Shown: in pieces, positions 9,323-18,587 of the stretch
Layout of the letters: each line of letters opens with the position of its first letter
Position numbering within the stretch: position 1 is the first letter of the stretch
Assembly: GCF_002752675.1 (NCBI RefSeq)
Contig: NZ_CP024608.1
Location: 682,001-746,000 of the forward strand
Source: Massilia violaceinigra
GTDB taxonomy: Bacteria; Pseudomonadota; Gammaproteobacteria; Burkholderiales; Burkholderiaceae_D
Direction of reading: 5' to 3'
DNA length: 64,000 nt
Program-made: the position numbers and the translations under genes
The notes under the pieces: model-generated
The model's input: the letters and a program-made list of their open reading frames with translations, nothing else
Told to the model about the DNA's origin: nothing
Databases searched by the model: none

Positions 9323-9881
9323 GTTCGGGCACCGGTACGTCGAAACCATTGAGCGTGGTCGATACCATGGAATAGAGTCCGACCAGGTAAATCAGTTCAT
9401 TCGTGCCTTTCTGGCCGAAGGTGGCCAGCGCCAGGCGGTAGATCGGCTCGGGCAGCAAGCCGCCGCGGCACAGCGCGTAGGCAAGGTCGTAGGCGACGCT
9501 TTCTTCCTTGTTCAGGTCGGACGGTTTGAGGTCGGCCACCAGGGTTGCCAGGCGTTCGAGCGGCATGCCTTCGGCTTCGGCCACGGCGATGTGAGCGTAC
9601 AGCTCGTAGGCGGCGTCGAAGCGGGCGCCGACCACCAGGATGGCGATCTGGCGCACGTTCTCAGGGAGCACGGCGTTGGCGGTCATCGCCAGGGTCAGGT
9701 TCCAGATCGCCTTGCCGATGGCGGGCTCGTGCAGCCACGGGTTCCACGGCCCCATCAGCGCGCCATCCTCGCGCTGTGAGACGAAGGCGTTGAAGTTCGA
9801 GGCGATGCCTTTACGCATGTCGTCGTACAGCGGCTGCTGTTCGGGCGTGAGGTCGGAAGGGGCGATGAGGGGCAGGCGCAT
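9315..9881 (-). CDS. carboxymuconolactone decarboxylase-like (AhpD fold) protein
   Basis: 188 residues with the all-helical CMD/AhpD fold, recognisable from the core segment RQIAILVVGARFDAAYELYAHIAVAE. The CxxC pair of peroxidase AhpD proteins is absent: the position reads YELYAH. It is therefore more like the gamma-carboxymuconolactone decarboxylase group than a thiol peroxidase; the substrate cannot be told from sequence. It overlaps the downstream patatin start by eight bases and heads this three-gene reverse-strand operon. Confidence 0.8.
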   Translation of the reverse strand: MRLPLIAPSDLTPEQQPLYDDMRKGIASNFNAFVSQREDGALMGPWNPWLHEPAIGKAIWNLTLAMTANAVLPENVRQIAILVVGARFDAAYELYAHIAVAEAEGMPLERLATLVADLKPSDLNKEESVAYDLAYALCRGGLLPEPIYRLALATFGQKGTNELIYLVGLYSMVSTTLNGFDVPVPEHA

Positions 9882-10083
9882 GGGGGCTTTCTGGCGTGGT
9901 TGGCAAGGGGGAAGCCGAACCGGTCGATGCTTGGTGGGGCGCTGGCCGGCGGCAGGTGGATCGTTTCAGTTCGTTGCCAGAGAATACAGGCGCTTACTTA
10001 GGTGAAAATTGATTCGATGCATCCTGCGGTTGAAATTTCCGGCTCAAGTTTGCCTTGAGTTGAAATGGCACCATGAAATTCGC

Positions 10084-10130
10084 TTGACATGAGAGCTAAG
10101 CGATGGGTAATGTATTCGCTATTCGCGAAT
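10084..10130 (+). promoter_or_regulatory. putative promoter and operator-like palindrome of the accessory island
   Basis: A consensus TTGACA is at 10084-10089, followed after 18 bases by TAATGT (10108-10113), a plausible though imperfect -10. Immediately downstream is the perfect 10-bp palindrome ATTCGCGAAT (10121-10130). It lies between the promoter and the start codon at 10154, where a repressor would block transcription. Promoter position argues against the earlier ATG at 10103. Operator function is inference. Confidence 0.45.
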
Positions 10131-10153
10131 GTGAAATGGATGGGAGTAGGGAT

Positions 10154-10807
10154 ATGCTCAAGAGTCAAGATATTTTAATCTCGTTAAAGTTATGTAGTCT
10201 GCACCTCTACGTGGAACGACGAAAGCAGGACCATGCCCCGGCCCCGGCCGCGCTCTTGAGCGCATGGGCTGGATGGGAGGCAGATCCTATTGAGACTGCA
10301 CAATACGAAATGCGATTCGATCCCGCTGGGCATACTCTATTGGAGTGGACGTACGCGACGCTTTCCAAGCGTGTCGGGCTCAGCGCTTCAGAATGCAATC
10401 AGGCAGTTCGACGCGCTTTATACTGCGGTCTCTTGCGTAAGCCAAGAAACGGTATCCGCCCGGTGCCGTCCAGTAAGGCCCTTAAAGAGTTTTTAGTCCA
10501 CGGACTTAAATATGTCTTCCCGGGACAAGAAGGCATTTTGGCACGGGGGATTCCCACCGGTTTCGCTGCACCTGTACTCGCGTCAAAACTTATCAGCGCA
10601 GGTGAGCATATTTACGTCTGGCCTGACGCGCGCGGTAATGCAACGGGGCTTACTTTAGAACCCATCCACAAAGCAGTTCCCTTCGCAGTACGATACGATC
10701 CTATTTTATACGAACTGATTGCACTGGTCGACGCCATTCGATTTGGCAAGCTTCGAGAAGTAAAGATTGCAACGGATGAGTTAACGGGAGCATTAGGTAA
10801 CATATGA
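10154..10807 (+). CDS. winged-helix DNA-binding-like protein paired with a nucleotidyltransferase
   Basis: 217 residues from ATG 10154, which has GGGAGTAGGG upstream; earlier in-frame ATGs (10103, 10136) lie in or next to the promoter. Residues ~64-94 (TYATLSKRVGLSASECNQAV) look like a winged helix-turn-helix of the MarR/DprA kind. The rest has conserved-looking motifs (EFLVHGLKYVFPG, GIPTGFAAP, ELIALVDAIR) but no catalytic signature I know. Its stop codon overlaps the start of the nucleotidyltransferase gene (ATGA), the organisation expected of an antitoxin/regulator with a partner enzyme. Base composition is clearly AT-richer than flanking genes. Confidence 0.75.
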   Translation: MLKSQDILISLKLCSLHLYVERRKQDHAPAPAALLSAWAGWEADPIETAQYEMRFDPAGHTLLEWTYATLSKRVGLSASECNQAVRRALYCGLLRKPRNGIRPVPSSKALKEFLVHGLKYVFPGQEGILARGIPTGFAAPVLASKLISAGEHIYVWPDARGNATGLTLEPIHKAVPFAVRYDPILYELIALVDAIRFGKLREVKIATDELTGALGNI

Positions 10808-10900
10808 ATACGAATGAGCGACTCATTTGGATGTTGGAGTGCTGTGGTCTAATTTGCCCGGACACCTCAATAGGTGGAAAATCCACCATCTGAGGAGTAA

Positions 10901-12084
<1,184 letters not shown>

Positions 12085-12760
12085 CCACAGCAGAGCAGAC
12101 AGCTGAGGCCTTGGGGCCCGCTCTGTTGGAAACCTCTGCGTTCGTAGGCGGATGCGTGGTAGGGCTACTTATCACTGATGAATTTACAAAGGAACAAGTA
12201 CGGGCGACCGATGATGTAGACCTTATTGTTGATGTGATGAACTATGCCGCCTATGCGAAGCTATCTGGGGAACTTCAAAAACGCGGCTTTAAGGTGTCGA
12301 TACAGGATGACATTCAGTGCCGCTGGCGGCTTGGTGAATTGATCGTGGACGTAATGCCGACCGATGAGAAGATTTTGGGCTACAGTAATCGCTGGTACGC
12401 TCCGGCAATTGAGTCTGCAATTTGGTTCGAACTTCCGAGTACTCATAGAATTCGCGTAGTTAATGCGCCATATTTTGTGGCCACGAAAATTGAGGCGTTT
12501 AAAGGCCGTGGTAACAATGATTTCTTCACAAGCCGAGACATCGAAGACATCATCACTCTTGTTGATGGCAGAGAAACATTGCTAGAAGAGATTGCTGCAA
12601 TTGGCGGTTGTTTTGAAAAATATGTGAGCTCATCGATACAGGAATTTCTCCGGGAAAATGACTTTGAGTATGCGGTAGACTCGGCGGTGAGAAGTGATAC
12701 GGGTCGGTCAACCGTAATTTTTGATCGGTTTGAATCGCTGGCGAGGAAATAAGAAAAGGT

Positions 12761-13489
12761 ATGACTTTTCATTGGAATTGGCGCAGTAATATTGGAATAG
12801 AACGCCACGAAAATCAAGATTGCGCAGGTATCGCGTTGGGAGAGGACTATCTGTTTGCTGTTATTGCAGATGGAGTGTTTTCAAGACCAAGAAGCGGAGA
12901 TCTGGCACGAGCACTGGTTACAGTGCTGGTGGACCGAGCATTCGGCCTACGTTATCAACCCGACAGTTCCGACGTTGAGCAATGGGTTGAGGATGCATAT
13001 CACCGTCTACGCGATGTACGAGCACCCAGGTCGGCAGCCTCCTTCTTGGCCGCCGTTTTTTCGCCTCAGAAGCTCCTCTTTGCGGTCCATGCAGGTGATT
13101 GCCGGGCCGGTATTCAAGACAAGGAGTCTCGGATTGAATGGAAGACCCCCGTGCACTGTCTTGCAACAGCCCTCGAGCCTTTGTCGGAGGAAGAACTCCG
13201 CATCCATGAAGCTAGAAATCAGCTCACGCGCACTTTCCGTACAAAAGGTTCTTGCGATCCACAAGTAACAGAATTGGGCGACGAATATTCACACGGTGCC
13301 GCTTTGGTTACTGACGGATTCTGGGCAGGATTGCCGACGTCGATGCAGTCAGATTTTTTTTGCATAGATTGGATGCCGGACTTGAATTTTGATGACGACG
13401 TAAGTCGACTGGCAATACGATGGGAAGAGGCGAGCCCTGCGAGGACGGGCTGCGCCGATAACTTCTACGTTAGAGTAAGAGCCGTTTAA
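12761..13489 (+). CDS. PP2C-type serine/threonine phosphatase-like protein
   Basis: 242 residues with the PP2C metal-site motifs in order: RHENQD (15-20), IADG (D37-G38), AGDCRA (G112-D113), VTDG (D185-G186) and a final DN (233-234). These are the residues that bind the two metal ions in PPM phosphatases, so the enzyme looks catalytically competent although divergent and short. No membrane or sensor domain is present. It starts eight bases after the nucleotidyltransferase stop and shares its AT-rich composition, so it is probably the third gene of the same operon. Substrate unknown. Confidence 0.8.
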   Translation: MTFHWNWRSNIGIERHENQDCAGIALGEDYLFAVIADGVFSRPRSGDLARALVTVLVDRAFGLRYQPDSSDVEQWVEDAYHRLRDVRAPRSAASFLAAVFSPQKLLFAVHAGDCRAGIQDKESRIEWKTPVHCLATALEPLSEEELRIHEARNQLTRTFRTKGSCDPQVTELGDEYSHGAALVTDGFWAGLPTSMQSDFFCIDWMPDLNFDDDVSRLAIRWEEASPARTGCADNFYVRVRAV

Positions 13490-13535
13490 TCAACGAGCGA
13501 ACCGGCCATACCAAAAGCTTGCTTTAGAAGCACAT

Positions 13536-13569
13536 AAAAAAGGGATACATGGCTGAACATGTATCCCTT
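13536..13569 (-). terminator. Rho-independent terminator of the tRNA-Thr gene
   Basis: A perfect 12-bp stem, AAGGGATACATG (13540-13551) with CATGTATCCCTT (13558-13569), and a six-base loop. On the reverse strand it is followed by a T run (complement of 13536-13540). It lies 18 bases beyond the 3' end of the tRNA and also faces the PP2C gene, for which it may act as a convergent terminator. Confidence 0.8.
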
Positions 13570-13587
13570 CATTTTGCTGCTCAATTC

Positions 13588-13663
<76 letters not shown>

Positions 13664-13689
13664 GAAACTTTTACAGCCCGGATTATACG

Positions 13690-14226
13690 CTATTTGATGC
13701 GCGTGAGCGTCGGACGGCCGCCTTTTTTAGGCGGATCGTTGTTGTCGTCCGGCGACGGCGCGGTGGCCGGCACGCCCGTCGGCGCATTCTCCGACCCCGT
13801 GTCCGGCACGCTCGAGAGCGCCGCAGCGGGCGCCTTACCGGACGCCTTGGCCAGCGACGGCACGCTCGACAGCGGACTGTCGGTCGGCTGGCCAGCCGCG
13901 TTCTCGGACGCCGTGCTGTTCACCTCGAACGCCATCCCCTGGCCGTTCTCGTTCGCGTAAATCGCCAGCACATTTTGCACCGGGACGTAAATCTCGCGCG
14001 AGACGCCGCCGAAGCGGGCATGGAACTGGATCGCTTCATTGTCCATCTTCAGGCCCGAGGTGGCGCCGAAGCTGATATTGAGCACGATTTCGCCTTTTTT
14101 GACGTATTCCATCGGCACCGTGGTAGCGGCATCGACCTTCACGGCGAGGTAGGGCGTAAAGCCGCTGTCGGTACACCACTCGTAAATGGCGCGCAGCATG
14201 TAGGGCTTGGTTGAGATGTCGGGCAT
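13690..14226 (-). CDS. sspB: ClpXP protease specificity-enhancing factor SspB
   Basis: 178 residues. The N-terminal fold (STKPYMLRAIYEWCTDSGFTPYLAV, then VLNISFGATSGLKMD) is the ssrA-tag-binding domain of SspB. A long Ala/Ser/Pro-rich linker ends in KKGGRPTLTRIK, corresponding to the C-terminal ClpX-binding motif of the family. SspB delivers ssrA-tagged polypeptides to ClpXP. The frame extends 79 codons further upstream, but ATG 14226 starts at the conserved MPDISTKPY. It follows sspA on the same strand, the usual sspAB order. Confidence 0.93.
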   Translation of the reverse strand: MPDISTKPYMLRAIYEWCTDSGFTPYLAVKVDAATTVPMEYVKKGEIVLNISFGATSGLKMDNEAIQFHARFGGVSREIYVPVQNVLAIYANENGQGMAFEVNSTASENAAGQPTDSPLSSVPSLAKASGKAPAAALSSVPDTGSENAPTGVPATAPSPDDNNDPPKKGGRPTLTRIK

Positions 14227-14330
14227 GTTCTGATAATGGTGTGATACGACGTGTACACGCCAGTCTACTGCGATTCGCCCGAAGGCGTTGGGACTGGCGT
14301 GTAACGAAAGTGGCGAAGGGCAGCCGCCGA

Positions 14331-14942
14331 TCAGCGGCGCATGACTTTCTCGGACGGGGTCAGCGCTTCGATGTAGGCCGGACGCGAGAAGATGCGCTCG
14401 GCGTACTTCATCAGCGGTGCAGCCGTCTTCGACAGTTCGATCCCGTAGTGATCCAGGCGCCACAGCAGCGGAGCGACGGCCACGTCGAGCATCGAGAACT
14501 CGTCGCCGAGCATGTACTTGTTCTTCAGGAACAGCGGCGCGAGCGTGGTCAGACGGTCGCGGATTTCCGCGCGCGCCTTGTCGTGGCTCTTGTCGTTGGC
14601 CTTGGCGCGCTCGCTCTCGAGCACGTGCACATGGACGAACAGTTCTTTCTCGAAATTGAACAGCATCAGGCGGGCGCGCGCGCGCATCAGCGGATCGGCC
14701 GGCATCAGTTGCGGATGCGGGAAGCGCTCGTCGATGTATTCGTTGATGATGTTCGATTCGTACAGGATCAGTTCGCGCTCGACCAGGATCGGTACCTGGC
14801 CGTACGGATTCATCGTCGAGATGTCTTCTGGCTTGTTGAACAGATCCACATCGCGCACTTCGAAGTCCATGCCTTTTTCAAACAGGACCAGGCGGCAGCG
14901 TTGGGAGAATGGGCACGTGGTGCCGGAGTAGAGAACCATCAT
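14331..14942 (-). CDS. sspA: stringent starvation protein A (GST-fold)
   Basis: 203 residues with a glutathione S-transferase fold: an N-terminal thioredoxin-like domain (LYSGTTCPFSQRCRLVLFEKG, YGQVPILVER, ESNIINEYIDERFPHP) and an all-helical C-terminal domain. SspA binds RNA polymerase and alters promoter choice during starvation rather than acting as a transferase. AAGGAA lies before the start. Position between sspB and the petABC operon is the standard arrangement in beta- and gammaproteobacteria. Confidence 0.93.
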   Translation of the reverse strand: MMVLYSGTTCPFSQRCRLVLFEKGMDFEVRDVDLFNKPEDISTMNPYGQVPILVERELILYESNIINEYIDERFPHPQLMPADPLMRARARLMLFNFEKELFVHVHVLESERAKANDKSHDKARAEIRDRLTTLAPLFLKNKYMLGDEFSMLDVAVAPLLWRLDHYGIELSKTAAPLMKYAERIFSRPAYIEALTPSEKVMRR

Positions 14943-15047
14943 TTTTATAGTTCCTTAGAAACAAAGGGGGTGAAACGACGAGCGGATCACCCCGAAATGT
15001 GCCCGCTGAGCGAGTCAGCGGGCAATGAATGAAGCGTGCAGCCTGTC

Positions 15048-15809
15048 TTACTTGACTTCTTTCCAGAACGATGCGCTCAGGCGCCATGCGAACAGAGCGA
15101 AGATCGACATCAGGAACAGTACCCACACACCGAGGCTCTTGCGGGTAGCTGCGGCCGGTTCGGCCATCCACTCGAGGTAGGCGACCAGGTCGGCCGTCGC
15201 TTCGTCGAACTGAAGCGAGGTCATGGTGCCGGGCGCGACTTGCTCGAAACCCTTGAACGTGTGCACGGTTTTGCTTGCATCATGCGGATCTTTTTCTTCG
15301 ACCATCTTGACGGTGCGCACACCCTGCTGCTGCCACATGACGTGCGGCATCGCCACGTTCGGCACCACCATATTGTTCCACCCGGTCGGACGGGTATCGT
15401 CCTTGTAGAAGGTACGCAGGTAGGTGTACAGATAGTCGGGACCGGTGCCGGCCGAGGAAGCCTTGGCGCGGGCGATCACCGACAGATCCGGCGGTACCAC
15501 GCCGAACCATTCCTTGGCGTCGGCCGGGCGCAGCGCGGTCGTCATCAGGGCGCCGACTTTCTCGCCTGTAAACAACAGGTTTTCCTTGATTTGCTCTTCG
15601 GACAGCCCCAGGTCTTTCAGGCGGTTGTAGCGCATCGAGGAAGCCGAGTGGCAGTTCAGGCAATAGTTGACGAACAGCTTGGCGCCGTTTTGCAGCGAGG
15701 TCAGGCTTGGGCGCGCCGGCGCCTTGTCCAGCTTGAAGGTGCCTTCGCTGGCTAACGCCAGGCCCGGCAGCAATGCCAGGATCGCGATCAGTTTTTTCGG
15801 AAAATTCAT
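15048..15809 (-). CDS. petC: cytochrome c1, ubiquinol-cytochrome c reductase
   Basis: 253 residues. A signal peptide (~1-20) is followed by the haem c attachment site CLNCH (C50, C53, H54). The Met ligand probably lies in the VPNVAMPHVM region. A C-terminal membrane anchor (SLGVWVLFLMSIFALFAWRL) holds the domain at the periplasmic face. The upstream-extended frame was rejected because the signal peptide begins at 15809. It is the last gene of petABC, 29 bases after cytochrome b, and passes electrons from the Rieske protein to soluble cytochrome c. Confidence 0.95.
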   Translation of the reverse strand: MNFPKKLIAILALLPGLALASEGTFKLDKAPARPSLTSLQNGAKLFVNYCLNCHSASSMRYNRLKDLGLSEEQIKENLLFTGEKVGALMTTALRPADAKEWFGVVPPDLSVIARAKASSAGTGPDYLYTYLRTFYKDDTRPTGWNNMVVPNVAMPHVMWQQQGVRTVKMVEEKDPHDASKTVHTFKGFEQVAPGTMTSLQFDEATADLVAYLEWMAEPAAATRKSLGVWVLFLMSIFALFAWRLSASFWKEVK

Positions 15810-15838
15810 GTAATGTCCTTTTGCTGTGATGTCGTCGA

Positions 15839-17251
15839 TTAGTGCGGCTGGAACGTCACACGTTTCGGCACGGGCTTGAAGGTGCCCATCGAGCTCCACC
15901 AAGGCATCAACATGAAGAAACCGAAGTACAACAGCGTGCACACTTGCGACAGTGCGGTGAACAGCGCGGTCGGCAGCTGGGTGCCGAGGTAGCCCAGGGT
16001 CACGAACGACAGGCCGAACACGATGTACACATACTTGTGCCAGTCAGGACGGTAGCGGATCGACTTGACCGGCGACTTGTCCAGCCATGGCAGGGCGGCG
16101 ATGATCATCACCGACGAGCCGAACAGCACCACACCCCAGAATTTCGCATCCAGCACCTGCGGCAGCATGCCGATGATGACCAGCAGCGAGACGACGGCGA
16201 TGGCGGCCTTGACCAGGAACGGCAGGCGCGTGGTGACCCAGATGAAGGCCACGTACAGGGCGATCGCACCCATCAGCACGTACATGAAGTCGGCCGTGGT
16301 GGCGCGCAGCACCGAGTAGAACGGCGTGAAGTACCAGGTCGGCGCGATGTGCGCAGGCGTTTTCAGCGAATCGGCCGGGATGAAGTTGTTGTACTCCAGG
16401 AAGTAACCGCCCATTTCCGGGGCAAAGAACACCACCGCGCTGAAGATCAGCAGGAATACCGACACGCCGAACAGGTCGTGCGCCGAGTAGTAAGGATGCG
16501 ACGGGATCGAATCGAGCGGATGGCCGTCGGGACCCAGGGTTTCCTTGACTTCGATACCGTCAGGATTGTTCGAACCGACTTCGTGCAGCGCGATCAGGTG
16601 GGCAGCAACCAGGCCCAGCAGAACCAGCGGAATCGCGATCACGTGGAAGGCGAAGAAGCGGTTCAGGGTCGCATCGGAGACAACGTAGTCGCCGCGGATC
16701 CACAGCGACAGGTCGGGGCCGATGAAAGGAATCGCACCGAACAGGTTGACGATCACCTGGGCGCCCCAGTACGACATCTGGCCCCATGGCAGCAGATAGC
16801 CGAAGAAGGCTTCGGCCATCAGGCACAGGAAGATCGCAAAGCCGAACAGCCAGATCAGTTCACGTGGCTTGCGGTACGAACCGTACAGCAGGCCGCGCGT
16901 CATGTGCAGGTAGACGATGATGAAGAAGGCCGAGGCGCCGGTCGAGTGCATGTAGCGCACCAGCCAGCCCCACGGTACTTCGCGCATGATGTATTCGACC
17001 GAACCGAAGGCCAGGTTGGCGTCCGGCTTGTAGTGCATGGTCAGGAAAATACCGGTGACGATCTGCAATACCAGCACCAGCATCGCGAGCGAGCCGAAGA
17101 TGTACCAGAAATTGAAGTTTTTCGGAGCGTAGTACTGCCCCCACTGGTCGTTCCACAGTTTGGACAGTGGAAAACGGTCATCGACCCAGCCCAGTGCCTT
17201 GTCGGCCACCGGCGCATTCGCCGGGAACTTGGTTTCTTTAAACGCGGCCAT
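15839..17251 (-). CDS. petB: cytochrome b of the bc1 complex
   Basis: 470 residues, a full-length fused cytochrome b with about eight or nine membrane spans. The four haem b ligands are visible as H102 and H116, and H203 and H218, in paired helices. The Qo-site motif, PEWY in many bacteria, reads PTWY at residues 304-307. A C-terminal extension beyond the core is typical of proteobacterial proteins. GAGG precedes the start, which follows petA by two bases. It oxidises ubiquinol and returns electrons at the Qi site. Confidence 0.96.
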   Translation of the reverse strand: MAAFKETKFPANAPVADKALGWVDDRFPLSKLWNDQWGQYYAPKNFNFWYIFGSLAMLVLVLQIVTGIFLTMHYKPDANLAFGSVEYIMREVPWGWLVRYMHSTGASAFFIIVYLHMTRGLLYGSYRKPRELIWLFGFAIFLCLMAEAFFGYLLPWGQMSYWGAQVIVNLFGAIPFIGPDLSLWIRGDYVVSDATLNRFFAFHVIAIPLVLLGLVAAHLIALHEVGSNNPDGIEVKETLGPDGHPLDSIPSHPYYSAHDLFGVSVFLLIFSAVVFFAPEMGGYFLEYNNFIPADSLKTPAHIAPTWYFTPFYSVLRATTADFMYVLMGAIALYVAFIWVTTRLPFLVKAAIAVVSLLVIIGMLPQVLDAKFWGVVLFGSSVMIIAALPWLDKSPVKSIRYRPDWHKYVYIVFGLSFVTLGYLGTQLPTALFTALSQVCTLLYFGFFMLMPWWSSMGTFKPVPKRVTFQPH

Positions 17252-17253
17252 GA

Positions 17254-17862
17254 TTATGCCTCGCCTTTCTCGTCTTTACCGATGATCAGCTTGTTGTCGC
17301 TCAAGTACATATGGCGCGGCACTTCGAGATTGTCCGGCGCCGGCTTGTTCTTGAACACGCGGCCGGCCAGGTCGAAGGTCGAACCGTGGCAAGGGCACAG
17401 GAAGCCGCCGGCCCAGTCGTCCGGCAGGTTAGGCTGGGCGCCTTCCGCGAACTTCGAGGTTGGCGAGCAGCCCAGGTGCGAGCAGATGCCGACCGCAACC
17501 AGGTATTCCGGCTTGATCGAACGGTGTTCGTTGCGCGCATACTCGGGCGTGAGCGCGTCCGGGGTCCGTTCCGATTTCGGATCGGCGACCACGCCGTCGG
17601 TCTTCTTCAGCGAAGCGACCATGTCGGGCGAACGCTTGAGAATCCATACGGGTTTGCCGCGCCACTCAACGGTCTTCATTTCGCCGGCAGCCATGCCGGT
17701 AATGTCTACTTCTACCGGCGCGCCAGCGGCTTTTGCCTTCTCCGACGGCTGGAATGTGCTTACCAAGGCTCCCGCCGTGGCCAAACCGACAACACCACCC
17801 GCCGCGCACGTAGCGGCGAGCATGACGCGTCGGCCCGGATCGACCTGCTTTTCGTTACTCAT
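17254..17862 (-). CDS. petA: Rieske iron-sulfur protein of the bc1 complex
   Basis: 202 residues. An N-terminal Tat-like anchor (DPGRRVMLAATCAAGGVVGLATAGALV) precedes the Rieske domain. The 2Fe-2S ligands are in CSHLGC (C127, H129, and disulfide C132) and CPCH (C156, H159, and disulfide C158). It is the first gene of petABC. In this complex the protein takes one electron from ubiquinol and carries it to cytochrome c1. Confidence 0.96.
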   Translation of the reverse strand: MSNEKQVDPGRRVMLAATCAAGGVVGLATAGALVSTFQPSEKAKAAGAPVEVDITGMAAGEMKTVEWRGKPVWILKRSPDMVASLKKTDGVVADPKSERTPDALTPEYARNEHRSIKPEYLVAVGICSHLGCSPTSKFAEGAQPNLPDDWAGGFLCPCHGSTFDLAGRVFKNKPAPDNLEVPRHMYLSDNKLIIGKDEKGEA

Positions 17863-17926
17863 ACCAACCCCAATCAGTCAAAATGCGAAATCTTAAAAAG
17901 CTACTTAGAGCTTCTAGCAACCTTAA

Positions 17927-17955
17927 ATTATAAGGGAATAGGGGGGCGAGTTAAA
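17927..17955 (-). promoter_or_regulatory. petA: putative sigma-70 promoter of petABC
   Basis: On the reverse strand a perfect TATAAT (complement of 17927-17932) is separated by 17 bases from TTTAAC (complement of 17950-17955), a weak -35. It lies about 65 bases upstream of the petA start in an AT-rich stretch that contrasts with its surroundings. Seen in sequence only. Confidence 0.5.
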
Positions 17956-18154
17956 GAAAAAATGTTGCACGTGCGCCTGTCAAGGCCGAATCATCGCCAT
18001 TTTGAAACGATTCGGGCGCCCGCCGTGCGCAATTGGCCGCCCGCGCGCCTCCGGGCGGCATATCGCGCTGCGGCCGGGAACCGATGACCCGGTTTGGTTT
18101 CTAACAGCCGTGAGGTATGATCGGCATGGCTATTACACAATCTTGGGGGCAATA

Positions 18155-18574
18155 ATGACGATGATGGGCGAGTTCCGGCAGTTCGCGATGAAGGGCAATG
18201 TGGTCGACCTGGCGGTCGGCGTGATCATTGGTGGCGCTTTCGGCAAGATTGTCGATTCCCTCGTGCAAGACATCATCATGCCGCCCATCGGCCGCCTGTT
18301 CGGCGGACTCGATTTTGCCAATTACTACCTGCCGCTGAATAACCAGGCCATGAACCTGACCCTGGTGGAAGCCAAGAAGGCCGGGGCGGTACTCGCTTAC
18401 GGCAATTTCCTGACCATCCTGCTCAATTTCATTATTCTCGCCTTCATCATCTTCCAGATGATCCGCCTGATGAACAAGCTGCGCCGCGCCGAGGAACCGC
18501 CGGCGGTGGCCCCCGCCCCGACGCCGGAAGACGTGCTGCTGCTGCGCGAGATTAGGGATTCCCTGAAGAAATAA
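18155..18574 (+). CDS. mscL: large-conductance mechanosensitive channel MscL
   Basis: 139 residues, normal for MscL. The N-terminal helix and first membrane span read [27 protein letters not shown], followed by the periplasmic loop, the second span ([21 protein letters not shown]) and a cytoplasmic helix ending [12 protein letters not shown]. The homopentamer opens under membrane tension to release solutes in osmotic downshock. The frame is open upstream, but ATG 18155 follows GGGGG at suitable distance and begins the conserved region; ATGs at 18161 or 18164 are alternatives. Confidence 0.96.
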   Translation: MTMMGEFRQFAMKGNVVDLAVGVIIGGAFGKIVDSLVQDIIMPPIGRLFGGLDFANYYLPLNNQAMNLTLVEAKKAGAVLAYGNFLTILLNFIILAFIIFQMIRLMNKLRRAEEPPAVAPAPTPEDVLLLREIRDSLKK

Positions 18575-18587
18575 AGAGGAGGGCGCG

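Noticed and set aside
15842..17896. 684-codon forward-strand open frame across the petABC genes
   Set aside because: Fully antisense to cytochrome b and the Rieske protein, whose haem and cluster motifs prove the reverse strand codes; composition (Arg/His/Gln-rich) is typical of a shadow frame.
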